64,000 bases of DNA, from assembly GCA_029717555.1 (NCBI GenBank), contig JAMDHS010000034.1:1-64000 (forward strand). The letters run 5' to 3'. Below are positions 48,501 through 59,256 of this stretch, piece by piece. Below the pieces are notes generated by a model. It was given only the letters and a program-made list of their open reading frames with translations. It did no database searches and had not been told where the DNA came from. Position 1 is the stretch's first letter; each line of letters opens with the position of its first letter. Source of the DNA: Peribolospora baueri. Taxonomy: Eukaryota > Basidiomycota > Peribolosporomycetes > Peribolosporales > Peribolosporaceae. The position numbers and the translations under genes were made by a program.

Positions 48501-51500
48501 CGACCGCCTGGCCTAGTATGGGTCAGGGAGGCGCGCAAGCAGTGGATGCACAAGCTGGAGCAGAGTCCGTCCACAGGGTCATTGAGTCGTCAATGTTTCC
48601 AGCTGCCGCAATGGCCCCTTCGCCGCCGTCGGCTTTCAGCGCGTTCGGCCAGTCGGCCCCGCCGTCGACTGCCTTTTCCCAGTTGCCCTCGTCACAAATT
48701 GCAGGTCCCTCCAATCAGCCCTCGCCGTTTTCCCGCTCCTTCACCGACGTGTCATTTGCTCCCACCGTCCAGTCTGGAATGGGTTCGATCGCTAGGCCTC
48801 AAGAGGACAAGGGAGGCGGACGAGCAGAGGAAGGTGGAGTAGAGCCTGGACACAAGGTAACGAGGTCATCGACGTCTTCACTGGCTTCAACACCTCCTTC
48901 GCAGCCGCTCGCAGCCGCCTCGTTGCCTCCGGCGTCGATGGCGGCTGAAATGGGCAGCATTGGGACGACTGGAGACTCTTCCCGCTTCGGAAGGGAGGAT
49001 ACGCCTATCATAGGGCAGGCTGCTTCCAAGGACGACGTTGAAGCAAGGAGGAGGAGGTTTGAGGGTGGAGGCAATGTGGAAACCACTAGACGCAATGTGA
49101 CGACGAGGAAGCAGAGGTTCCAGGAGGCCACCCACCTTCCGGGGAATAGGTATATGGAGGTCAGTGGCCGTTACCTTCAACTACTGACCGATGCCTTGCC
49201 CAGCATCTTTCCCCCGGTTGCCGCTGAATTATTCCACTTTGTCGTCTTCTGTTTGAAATTCGTTCGATGCCCACAGCTCAGGGCGACCAGGGATGCTCAG
49301 CGAGATCAATTTATCAAACAGGGACTCATCAGCGCTCCGGATGTGCAAACTCGACTACAGGACGCCGTCCGATTCAAGGGCCTTTGCGAAGACATGTGCC
49401 CCGAGTTTGAGCGCGAAGAGAGGGAATATCAGAAGCAAGTCGATCCGCTGGAGATGGTGAGTTTCACGTCTTCGCTGTGGAGCTTCTCACTCTCTGTCTT
49501 CACGTGGTATCGCCTCATCGCCTGCTTCCGCTCCCTCCAGATTCCGGGAACGCGCCGCATAGACCCTGCCCGCGCTGTCACGGCTTACCACCGGCCCGCT
49601 GCGAATATGCCTCAACCGCTGCCGACGGACGTGCGCACGCCCAAAGCGCTCAAACGAACGGTGGACTACCTCTTCAATACCCTTCTCTCAGCTGATCCTT
49701 CCGATGGACGCCTGGCCGAGACGCACCCCTTCATTCGCGACAGGGCTCGACAAGTCCGTCAGGAGTTTGAAATGCAGGGATTGAAGAACACATTGCTATG
49801 TCTCGACGTCTACGAGCGTATGGCGAGGTGGAATATCCTTTGTTTGCACTGGTTGGGCGGAAGCAGGAAGGGCACGGCTTGGAATGAGCATCAGGAGATG
49901 GAATTGACGAAGAAGAGTGAGTGCCTCTCTCGCTTGTTCTTCCTCATGTCCTGTTTGTGCGCCCATTCTTGTTAGTTCCAGCCCTCACTCTAACCTTCCC
50001 TTGTCCCTCTTGCAGTTCTTCTCGACCTGAACGAGATGTACGACCGTCTACGCCTTGTCCACCCCGATTGGTCGGCCGCGTTACGCAACGAGCCTGAATT
50101 CCGGGCTTACCACCTTCTCATCCACATACGCGATCCGGAGGTCCTCCGTCAAACCCTCCAGCTTCCCGTCGAAGTTAAAAACTCGCCGGCCGTGCAGACG
50201 GTGCTGAAGCTGCGCAAGCTGGCGTCGCGCCAAAGAAGGCGATGGTACAGTCGCACGGCGAAGAAGGCGTTCTCCGACGAAGAAGGCTTGAGTTTTTACT
50301 TCGCCTTCTTCAAGCTCGTTGGCTCCAAGGAGGTACCCTATCTCATGGCCTGCCTCGCCGAGCTGCAGTTTGAGCGGCTCAGGAACGTTGCCCTCAGCGC
50401 GCTCATTGAGTCGGTCCATCCCACCAACAAATCCCTCCCTCGGGAGTGGATGAAGGAGTACGTTCCTTTAGAGGTGGTGGCGCGCACCCTCGGCACAGAC
50501 ACGATCAGGCAAGCTGCTAAGGAAATCAGAGCACACGAGTTGCAAGTAGAATGGACGAAGACGGGGGTGGGGGAAATTAAGGGCTATGCAGTCTTAGAAT
50601 CGCATCGGGCAGCCAGGGGTAAGATGCTCGCTGCCGCTTTCCGCTGTCTCCCCACAAGGCAGACCTCTGGATGTCACGAGTCTGTCCACAAAATCATTTC
50701 TCAACCAACCCCTCCTGTCCTTCTCCTTGCCTTTGTTCCCTTCAGAGAAACTCCGCGCGGCGCGCGAAACGCCGACACGGCGGTTTTCGTGCCGGCTGGT
50801 AGAATGGAAGCGTTTGGGGCGCACGACGCAGCAGGTGATCCACGGCGAGGTAGCCGACACGTCCATCATACCTGATGACCTTGCAGCTGCTGCCGCCTCA
50901 GTCAGGACGTGGTCCGGCCAGTTGATCCCCGGTGCTGACGAGGAAGACGACCCAGGCCCCGTCACCTTCACCAATCTTGTCTCGGCGTCAAAGCACCCCG
51001 CTTTGCAGTCCGCTCCTACATTAGCAGTCCCCGCCACCTTCATCAGTCCCTTTTCGGCGCCAACGCGCTCCGTTGTACAATCTAATCCTTCCACATCAGC
51101 AGCTCCTGCCGCCTTCGCCAGTCTCGCCTCGGCACCAAAGCCTTCTGCTCTGCAGTCTGCTCCAGCACTCCCCGCCACCTTCGCTAGTTTCGTCTCGGCA
51201 CCAGAGCCTTCCGTTTTGCAGTCTGCTCCTTCTACGTCAGCAGCACCCGCCGCCTTCGCCAGTCTCGTCTCGGCACCAAAGCCTTCCGTTCTGCGGTCTG
51301 CTCCTACATCAACAGCCCCCACCACCTTCGCCAGCCTCGCCTCTGCGCCAACGGCCTCCGTTCCCCAATTGGTTCCTACGTCGGTACCTCCATTGGCCGC
51401 GCGCACTTCTAGTGCCTTCCCGCCTGCTCTTTCCGTGCAGCCTCCTAGCGCCCCTGCAGCGGAGGTCGCTTTCGCCGGACGCAAGGGCGAAGAAAAGACT

Positions 51501-53262
51501 TCTGCATCTGCTTTCCCTCTGCCAGATGTTTCCCCTATGCCGGCTTCTTCCCCTGCGCCAGCTGCTTCCCTTGCCTTCGTTTCTACCGCCCAGTCTACAG
51601 TCAGCTTGGGTACCCCATCCATGACGCATCCACCTGACGCGCCGAAGATCACCATCGAGCGGCCTGCGACATCGACCGCCGGCGTGGAGAGCCTCGAGAC
51701 GCCATCTGCCGCTGAGACTTTGTCGATCACGACACCACCGGCAGCACGGAAGGGACTGTTGGCTAAGGCGCTTAAAGCCTTTGAGGAGACAGCCATGACG
51801 ACATCTGTCGATGCAGTGGCGGACGAGAGGGACAGGCGTGCCGCAATGTGGCCGTCCTTCAATGTGTGGAGGAATAAGGCTGCAGCTGCGAAACGGAAGA
51901 GGCAGGTGGAGGAGTTGATGGGGGATGTTCGGCCGCTAGGGAGCAAAGGGTTTAAGAGGAAAGGGAGCCCGGTGGCAGAGGAAAGCGAGAGGGGAAGCCC
52001 TGCAGGAGGAAAGAAGAGGAGGCAGGTGGAGGAGCCGATGAAGGCTTTTCAGCCTGTGGCGAGCAGAGCGTTCAAGAGGAAAGGGAGCCCAGTTTTGGAG
52101 CAGAATGAAGAGGGCAGACGGGCGGGAGCAAAGAAGAGGAAGTCAGTGGAGATGTTTGTGGATGAAAAGGTGGCTCTTGATTTGGCGAAGGTGCGTAGCG
52201 TGCGATCCGCCTGGCGTGCCTCCACAAGGATGTTCCGCTTATCCTCGTTGTTTGTGTTTCTGCACACCCTAGACCGAACGAAAGCACAGCAGTCTCTTCT
52301 CACGTGGCACCTACCTCCGCGCTCTGCGGTCTCGCGTCGACTCCATCTTTTCGCGCCCCTCGTCTTCCCAAATGGGAGGTCGACCAACGTTCGTTGTGGC
52401 GTTGTCCGTTTGCCACCCTGGAGCGCCCCACACGTGGTTGAAAAGAAAGTTGGCGGATGATGTGGCGTCGGACCAACCCAATGTACGAATGGCGCAACAG
52501 GGGAGGGTGGATTTGCAAGTTAAGGATGTGAAGAAAGCTGCAGATATCCAGGTGAGCTCCAAGAGAACGAGCCTTGTCATCATCAAGGGAGTGCTCTGAC
52601 TGTCTGGTGAACACTTTCTTTCTCACCTTGCATGCTTCTACGTCTATGTTTCAGCTCTACCCCGATGTCGGCCTCGTCATCTTCGAACTGTCTCCACAAT
52701 TGTCGAAGTGCACTGAGGCGGCAGAGAGGTAAGTAAAAAGGCTGATGTAATGTTCGTCGCTCATGATCACTCGGCGCCGGGCGTTCCAGGCTGAGAATAT
52801 CTTATCCCGGCTCTCCTTGCGCCCGGATTTGTTGACTGCAGAACGCGGCTCTGGGAGGAAGAGAGGGAACGAGTCAAGGGACTCGCCGATGCTATCATTG
52901 GCATGCCGTCGCGGACGTACGACACGTCCATTCTCGTTGTCTTTTGGCCCGCAGAAGACCCTTGCCTAGAAGCGGATCTCAACCCCGCCTCGGTCAAGGT
53001 CCAGCTAGGCCTTGCACCGCCTCCGCGTTCGGCGATGACACCAGGAAGTCGGCGCTCGTCCGCTTCCTCGGACGAGTTCATCTCGACGCCCTTTGTTCGC
53101 TCCGTGGCGATGCGAGTGGAGGCGGAGGGGAGGGACTTTGACTTTGACCGTCCATTCCAGCGAAGCATCGTGACGCTCTTGGACAGAGTCCGTCTCTCCG
53201 CTTGCGATCCGACCGCCGCCGTCAGCCGTACGAGGCCGTTTGTTGAGGGATGGGTCGTGTAG
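45527..53262 (+). CDS. SAC3: TREX-2 scaffold Sac3 (SAC3/GANP family)
   Basis: Scaffold of the TREX-2 complex that links transcription to mRNA export at the nuclear pore, binding Mex67 through its N-terminal region in yeast. Eight exons: 45527-49159, 49277-49456, 49541-49916, 50016-50618, 50746-52190, 52273-52551, 52655-52728 and 52842-53262, giving about 2,336 aa, longer than yeast Sac3 (1,301). Residues 1-1,150 are disordered, with an acidic start, Gln-rich repeats and Phe-containing low-complexity repeats (FVFPLGQQQ, PFSTAFSQL) reminiscent of FG sequence. The SAC3 domain begins at about 1,200: THLPGNRYMELRATRDAQRD, then RFKGLCEDMCPEFEREEREY, TVDYLFNTLL, QGLKNTLLCLDVYERMARW and KLVGSKEVPYLMACLAEL. 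Next come Ser/Ala/Pro repeats (50985-51375), two Lys/Arg-rich repeats (FKRKGSPV), and a charged C-terminal part with WEEERERVKGLADAI. The start is the first ATG of the frame. Confidence 0.92.
46820..47070 (+). repeat. Gln-rich imperfect tandem repeats in SAC3
   Basis: Two copies of a roughly 45-codon unit encode YDQQQPSSIHPEAQTHLDQH... and DDQQQPSFIQRERQGFLDQH..., both followed by Gln-rich sequence. The copies have diverged. Confidence 0.7.
50985..51375 (+). repeat. Ser/Ala/Pro tandem repeats in SAC3
   Basis: About five copies of a 25-27-residue unit with consensus AAFASLVSAPKPSVLQSAPT. Copies differ in length and at several positions, so the array probably expanded some time ago and is unlikely to be structured. 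Confidence 0.8.
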
Positions 53263-53925
53263 TCTGTTTTGTGCCCCCCGTAGTCTTTTGTCATGTACGT
53301 CTTGGATCGGAATCCGACCTCTACATGTGCGTCGCCACGAACCCCTCACCCACCTGGTCAGATAGGCGTTGGAAATCGAACTTTTTGCGTCCAAGAAACG
53401 GCTAAAATGCTCCCCCCCCGCTCGCAATGAATGGCAGGCCGGCCGAACTCGGGGGAAGTCGGTCCCCTCCTCCTCCGCCTCCACTCCACTGGCATCGCCA
53501 CGGCGCGAAGAATGGGCGTCTGCCATGAGGCTCGTGCCGAGGAGAGCGGAGCAGCTAGCTGGGTCCGCTCCCCCAAAAAAAAAGTCGAAAAAGTTCTCTC
53601 TCTGCGTTGACGGCCGACAGAGGAGGCGAGCTCGGCAAAGCGTAAAACGTTCGGAGATCTATTTCGCGTGCGGAAATGAATGACGGGAGCAGCGTGCCGA
53701 TCTGAACGCGAACGTGGGTTGGGGGAGAGAATATGCATGGATGCGGTGCGGGGAGTTGAAGGGACAAGAGGAGAGGAGGGGAGGGGAGGGGAGGGGAGGG
53801 ACGGGTGAAGATCGTCCATTTATCTATCTGACTGTGTGCATATCGTGGACGACCGCGCGCCGCTAAGACCTCGATCGGGGAGGGAGGAAACGAAACGTAA
53901 ATGTAAAAGACACACGGTTGTGGAT
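53263..53925. other. intergenic region between convergent genes
   Basis: About 660 bp between the SAC3 stop (+) and the GH26 stop (53926, -). No gene supported. It contains the G-run array at 53778-53805. Confidence 0.45.
53778..53805 (+). repeat. (GGGGA)n tract, G-quadruplex candidate
   Basis: Four runs of GGGG separated by single A, then GGG and a further GGG after AC. Runs of three or more G with one-base loops are the classic pattern for a very stable parallel G-quadruplex on the + strand. It lies between two convergent genes. Confidence 0.75.
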
Positions 53926-55874
53926 TTAGAAGGCGATCTGAACGAATCGAACGACCGCCACGGCGAGGGCTGCTGCGTAAATGACTCCCTTTGCGTCGGC
54001 GGCGAAGGGGGGAGCCGGACCGGCGCCGACGGCGTTGGTCCACCGTCCATCGTAGCTCGTCGAGTTGGCCCACGCCTGCCGGAAGTAGGCCTGCACGTCG
54101 GCGTTGCCGCCGACGGCCCTAAAGTCGTCAAGCTGATTGACGCCGGCGACGGTCGCGCGGACTTTGAAGATGTTGAACCAGTTGACGGCGATCAGGTGGG
54201 GGTACCGTCCTGCCGCCTCTTCGCCCGTGAGCTGTTCGAACCAGGCCTGCTTGATCTGAAGCTCAGGGGCACCTCCAGCGGCGGCCGTCAGGGTAGACGA
54301 CGAGGGGAGGGTGCCGAGGAGCTCGCCAGAGGTGCCGCCAGCGATGGCGGTCAAGTTGGCCGGCATGGCGTAGTGCTGGAAGAGGATGGGGGAAGCGGTC
54401 GAAGGGAGAAGGACAGACCGGGCGGCGACGGGTGAGTCCATGCAGTCTCCACCTCGCGTTCCCCCGTCCCATCCGACTGTGCCTTCCTCCGCGACGTTTC
54501 CCTCGGTGCCCGTCAACTCACATAAGCGGCCGAAGTCTCGCTAATCATGACAGGCTTGTGAGAGTACATTTTGTAGAATTGGTCGAGGTTGGCAGTCAAG
54601 CTGTTGGAGTAACCGGCCTTCTTGCCCTGCTGGGTCGGCAGTACGTTTTGAGATTGCGACAAGTCCTGGTGGAGGGAAGGTAGAAAGAAGGAAGACGGAC
54701 AGGCGTTGATTGAGCGCTCTTGCTCGCGGGTACGGGCGAGACCGTGCCACAGGGCTCGGAAGACGCTCACGCCAAGGAAATAAGCGGAGAGACCGACGAC
54801 GTCCACCTGGTCATCGCCGACGTAGTAGGTCGAGTAGGTCTGCAAGGGGTCCTTGAAGGCGTCGCCAACGACGACATTAGGAGCTGCGGGCGCACGGACA
54901 CGGGATACCCGACGGTGAGCCACGAGACGTCCTTCGAGCTCTAAGGGACACATAGCGCGTACGTGTAGGTCGGGCCTCCTCCTGGGCCACATACACCAAA
55001 CCATAAACGTCTTGTTCAACCCAGCGCTGGCAAACGAGGTCCGAAGCATGGACCACGCGTTCTTGAAGTCGGTCGGCTGGAGGCCGTACGGCATCCAGGC
55101 GCCGTTCATCTCGTAGGCGAAGCGCACCTTTGGGTTGAGCGTGGGCGCCCAACCAATGCATCCTCCGTCAGTTTCGACGGATTGGACGGCCTGCAGATCC
55201 GTGCTCACGACGCCTCACTCACCCAGCTGGTCATTCCGTCCTCCTCCAGCCCCTTAAAAGCCTGCGCCAGAGCGTCCGCCATGGCCTGTGTGAAGTTGCC
55301 GGGAGTGACGCCGGGAGGGAGGACGGCGGGATTGTAGACGGCTACGTCTTTGTATTTAAGGATTTCGGAGCGGTGGTAGTCGAGTTGGGAGAGGGAGGTG
55401 TCCTGAGGAAAGCGTGTTTTAAAAGAGGAGGCAACGGGGTCACAAGAGGGTTAGTTCCTTGGCGTGGCGAAGTGGTCAGGCCGGCTAGCTAGCGTCCCTC
55501 GCCGTTATCGTCCTCTGACGGCCGCGCTGCCGCACGCCGCTCACATTGGGGGATATGTTGAGGTAGTCGCCGATCAAGGCGGCCTCGGTGCCGACGGCGT
55601 TGAAGATATCCGTTGGGGTCTCCCTACTCCAATCGGGGAACACGCCGACATAGATAGAGTTCTTCTGCAGGGCGTCGGGAAAAAGGCCAAGGGTTGCTCT
55701 TTGGCCGAGCGCCGGGGGCTTGCCGGAGGAGGAGGAGGTTGGAGGAGCCGAGGAGGCGGTGGTTGAAGAGACCGCGCGGGCTTGAAGTCGAAGGTTAGGG
55801 GCGGAGGACGAGGGGGAGACGAAGACGGTGAGGAGGGCGAGGAGGGCGAGAAAGTGGAAGGCGGTCGAGGGCAT
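53926..55874 (-). CDS. secreted GH26-like glycoside hydrolase, probably GPI-anchored
   Basis: Six exons: 55874-55545, 55402-55223, 55190-54995, 54883-54771, 54665-54522 and 54375-53926, giving about 470 aa. It starts with a signal peptide (MPSTAFHFLALLALLTVFVS) followed by a Ser/Thr/Pro linker. Catalytic-domain features are YVGVFPDWSRETPTD, the acid/base motif RFAYEMNGAWMPYG (Glu197), VWSPN created by splicing at a GTATGT donor, YYVGDDQVDVVGLSAYFLG, and the nucleophile motif HKPVMISETSAAY (Glu316). This pattern (EMNG, WSPN, D-x-VDWVGL-like, ISE) is that of clan GH-A family 26, mostly beta-mannanases. Substrate cannot be settled here. The C-terminus ends in a hydrophobic stretch (GVIYAAALAVAVVRFVQIAF) after small residues, consistent with a GPI-anchor signal, so it may act on the fungus's own wall. 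Confidence 0.78.
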
Positions 55875-57803
55875 GGTGCGAGGCAGTGTGGGTCGTTGAC
55901 GTTGAGGAGAATGTCCTTTTCTATCTTTGGTATCGGCAAGGCAGTCGAACAAGGAAGAGAGGAGGTGGGCGTGCGGTCTATCAGTTGGTGAACGCGGACT
56001 GTCCCTGGTCGTTTATAGCCCTGGTGAAATTCCAAATAGCTGCCCCTCCGTCGTCGGGTCGTCTGTTGGTCCGTTGGTCCGTTGGTTCGTTCGTTCGCCG
56101 GTTCGTCCGTTCGTTCGTTCGTTCGTTCGTTCGTCGTCGTCGTCGTCCTCGTCCTCGTCCAAGGAGACTGGAGGGGGTATTCTGAGCTGAGCGAGGTTGA
56201 GGGTCAACCAACAGGCCCGTTACGCACTATGAATATAATTTGCATGCCCAGCATGACAGACGCGCCGAATATTTAAATTAATCCTTCTTAGCCCGCCTCG
56301 ACGTCACGGTGCTGCTGCGGCGTCCATCTGATCCCTCACTCGCTGGGGCACCCGTCTCGCCATATCCACCCTTCATGGCCGGGAGAGAGAGAGAGAGAGC
56401 CTGCACCGTTCACGTCGGCGATCTCTTCGTCGTTCGTTAAAAGGGCGCGGTGCTGTGTCTGGCGGGATGGCGTGAGAGTGCGAACCGCGGCGTCGCGTCG
56501 CCCCGTCCGTGGCTCTGCTGGTGATCAGTCTGCTGACGTACACGAGGCGGGCGACAGAAACGCCAAGCCAAACCCATCGCATCGCGTACCTACACATCGT
56601 CCTTGCCGCTGAGGCGCTTTCAGTTGAGAAGTGGTGCGCACGAGCTTGAACGAAGGGCCAGGCGCCACCGTCGACGGCCAGGCTCTGTCGCCAGGAGGAG
56701 CAGGAGGCCGGGAGCGGGGGACACGCCCCCCCTTCCCCCCACAAGGTGGAGTCCCGACATGACGACAGTTTGATCCGGCCGTCCTTCTCTCCTCTTCTCC
56801 AATCTCGAATCTCGTGCCCTCCACGACCTCAAAATGGCTTGACGGAAGCGCGACGGCGGCAAGGAAGCCGGGGGCGAGCGGACAGGCGGACCGGAACGAA
56901 CCGGCAGCGTCCGTCCGAGTTCAAGAGCCGGCGACGGCGACCGAGCCATCACGTACTTAATGGGCACACCCGTCAAGAAAGGATGGCCACTGCCAACCTA
57001 ACGTTGGATATCAAAATCTATTCTTGTATTTTAGGAATTTTTTACAGTGCAAAAGAACGAGAAACGTGACGTGATGACGGAGAGGAGAGGTGACAGCGTG
57101 TCCTAGCATGGCCGACGCCTAGAATCAGGAGCAGGAGCGCACGAGACGGGTCCGTGTGTGAGAGAATTAAGAAGAGAAGGAAAGAGCGCTAAAATGAAAA
57201 TCAGAGGCGACAGCGGAAGTGGATGGACAGGAAGAGGACTCTAGGCCGAGAAGCGTGAAAGAGGAGGAAACCCCGTAACAAGTGGAAAGCAGAGAGAAAG
57301 GAGGAGAGCAGGAAGGCAAGTGGTACGATGGTGCGAATGAAGCAAGTGGCATCGAGCGTGTGTCGTGCGACAAAGTCAGAAAGGTGGGTAGGCGCTCGGT
57401 CGGCGTTGGTCGATGGGCACTGATACGTCACATCAAGTGCGCGCGTATATTGGCGACTGGAAAAGAGACAGTGGTCGGGAAGGGCAAATGGGAAGGAGGA
57501 CGAGGGTGGCGTGAAAAAGTCGGGGGTAGCGTAAGCTCGCAGCGTCGAGAGACGGGCACACCTTGAAGACGCAACTCACCTGGGAGAAAAGGCAAAGGGA
57601 AGGAAGGCGGGAAGAAAGGGACCAAGCGGTCTATCCATGCTCCATTGACCGGCCGCCCATGCCCTCGTCCACGCACGAGCACGCACAGAAAGGCTCTCGG
57701 TGGCGGGGCCAACCGCTCCCTCCCTATATGCCGCACGTCGTCCCAGCCGAGCTTTCGTACCCGCAGTCTGACGCCGCACGGTACCACCTCTCCTATCGCC
57801 GCC
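55875..57803. other. intergenic region, GH26 promoter
   Basis: About 1.9 kb with no gene supported. It holds the GH26 promoter. A microsatellite of (GTTC)n passing into (GTC)n lies at about 56070-56150. A short GA run lies at 56385-56398. AT-richer sequence lies at 56230-56290 and 56990-57060. Confidence 0.45.
56070..56160. repeat. simple repeat (GTTC)n / (GTC)n
   Basis: A tetranucleotide TTCG/GTTC run of about eight units is followed by a trinucleotide TCG run and CCTCGT units. It lies about 200-290 bp upstream of the GH26 start codon. Confidence 0.85.
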
Positions 57804-58542
57804 TCACAGCTCTGTCCTGCCCGCGCCGGCGGCGTCCCTAGCCATCTGCCTCACCGCATCGCTAGCCCTGCTGACCACCGCCGCCACAGTCTTAGAGAGG
57901 GCGACACCTGTGGAGCCGGGCAGACTTTTAAGCGGCTGAGCGATGGCGTCAGCGGCGGGTGCGTGGGAGGAACCAAAGACGGAAGCATAGGAGAAAGAAA
58001 TAGACGAAAGAGACGAAGGGAGAGGCACGGAGACGTGGAAGATGTGAGACGTCGGTGAGGAAGGATCTCTGCCGGAAATGTAGTAGGTGAGGCGGCGGGA
58101 GACGAAAGAGAGGTAGGAGGGAAGGATGAAGATGAGGTAGTAGGCAAGGAAGAGGACGGAGAGGGCGAGAAGGGATACTGGAGGGCGAGATAGGGAAAAG
58201 GGCGAGAGAAAGCGAGTCAGCGCACGTCGTTTCGTCCCACGCACCAGAGAACTCCGGCGGGCGAAAGAGACAAGCGAAAAAAAACTCACGGACTAGAACC
58301 ATTTCCCAAGGTTCATACAGCCCCCGACCAATACAAGTCCATCCCTCGAACCTCTTCGCCCTGAGCCACGCCCAGTCCCGGACTTGGTCTAGAAGGGTGA
58401 GCTTGCGTGTCGGCTTTCGCGCGGAGGGTCTGCTTTTGGTGCCGGGGCGTTGGGATGGTGCGCCGGAGAGGGAGAGGCGGGACGTGTGGGTGGAGGCCTC
58501 CTTGAAAGCCTGTTCCTGTCGCTGGACAGTCATCGTGCTCAT
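57804..58542 (-). CDS. small membrane protein of unknown function
   Basis: Two exons, 58542-58290 and 58177-57804, joined over a 112-nt GTGAGT...CAG intron, give 208 aa. It starts MSTMTVQRQEQAFKEASTHT; the first 85 residues are basic and Ser/Arg-rich and end RFEGWTCIGRGLYEPWEMVL. One long membrane span follows directly across the splice (LSLLALSVLFLAYYLIFILP). The last 90 residues are Ser/Ala-rich (SHIFHVSVPLPSSLSSISFS) and end in a possible amphipathic helix. No family recognised. A basic N-terminus before a single span suggests a type II or tail-type membrane protein with a cytosolic N-terminus. Confidence 0.75.
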
Positions 58543-59256
58543 ATCGTGAGGTTCGTCTCGGCGGTCGTCTACGAAAAATAAATAGCTGAGGCCTATGCGA
58601 GAGTTTGTGATGCTCTCGAGATGAATCGGATGATCCCGGTGGGAGGAGAGGGGCGATGACGAAATCTAGGCGTTAGTGTGCAGGCGAGGAGAGGGGATGG
58701 GGATGATGACGGCGATAGCGATGGCGATGGTGATGGTGATGGTGATGAGGATGAGGATGGCGGCGGCGGTTATAACGAGAGAGGCGAGCCGGAATGGAAT
58801 GTGCAAACATTTCCTCCGTCCATCCGTTACTCTCGCACCGATCTCGGCCGTAATGCCGCTCGTCGATCATTTGTTTTTTTTTCCAGACGCTAACCATTAA
58901 CACGATGCGCAAGCGTATAGTACTACTGTATGCATAGATCATGCATAGCCCTCGGGCAAAACAACTTGTATGCTTATAGACAGGGTTGACTGTAGTACAT
59001 CTCCGGCTCTTTACCACTCAACGTCGCAGCCTAACTGCCGACTAAGACCTTCCAAGTCAAACAAACACGCTCAACTTTCACGAATGGTCGGGTCACCGTC
59101 ACAGTCCGTCTGAAGCAAAATAAATGTTTGGCGGGGTATCATCGATTCGTCTGCAGTAGCCAGGCGTCATACACACAATATCTCTCTCAGCCTCCTCTCC
59201 CCAACTGAGCGCCAGTCGGCTTCGCCGCCATGCCCTCCCAATATCACCCGGACACG
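58543..59256. other. intergenic region between two - strand genes
   Basis: About 710 bp between the start of the 208-aa membrane protein gene and the EMC5 stop. No gene seen. It has a simple repeat of GATGGC/GATGGT units at about 58700-58765. Confidence 0.45.

Noticed and set aside
50594-51946. 450-codon open frame antisense to SAC3
   Set aside because: It mirrors the Ala/Ser/Pro repeats of SAC3; the sense strand has spliced SAC3 homology on both sides.
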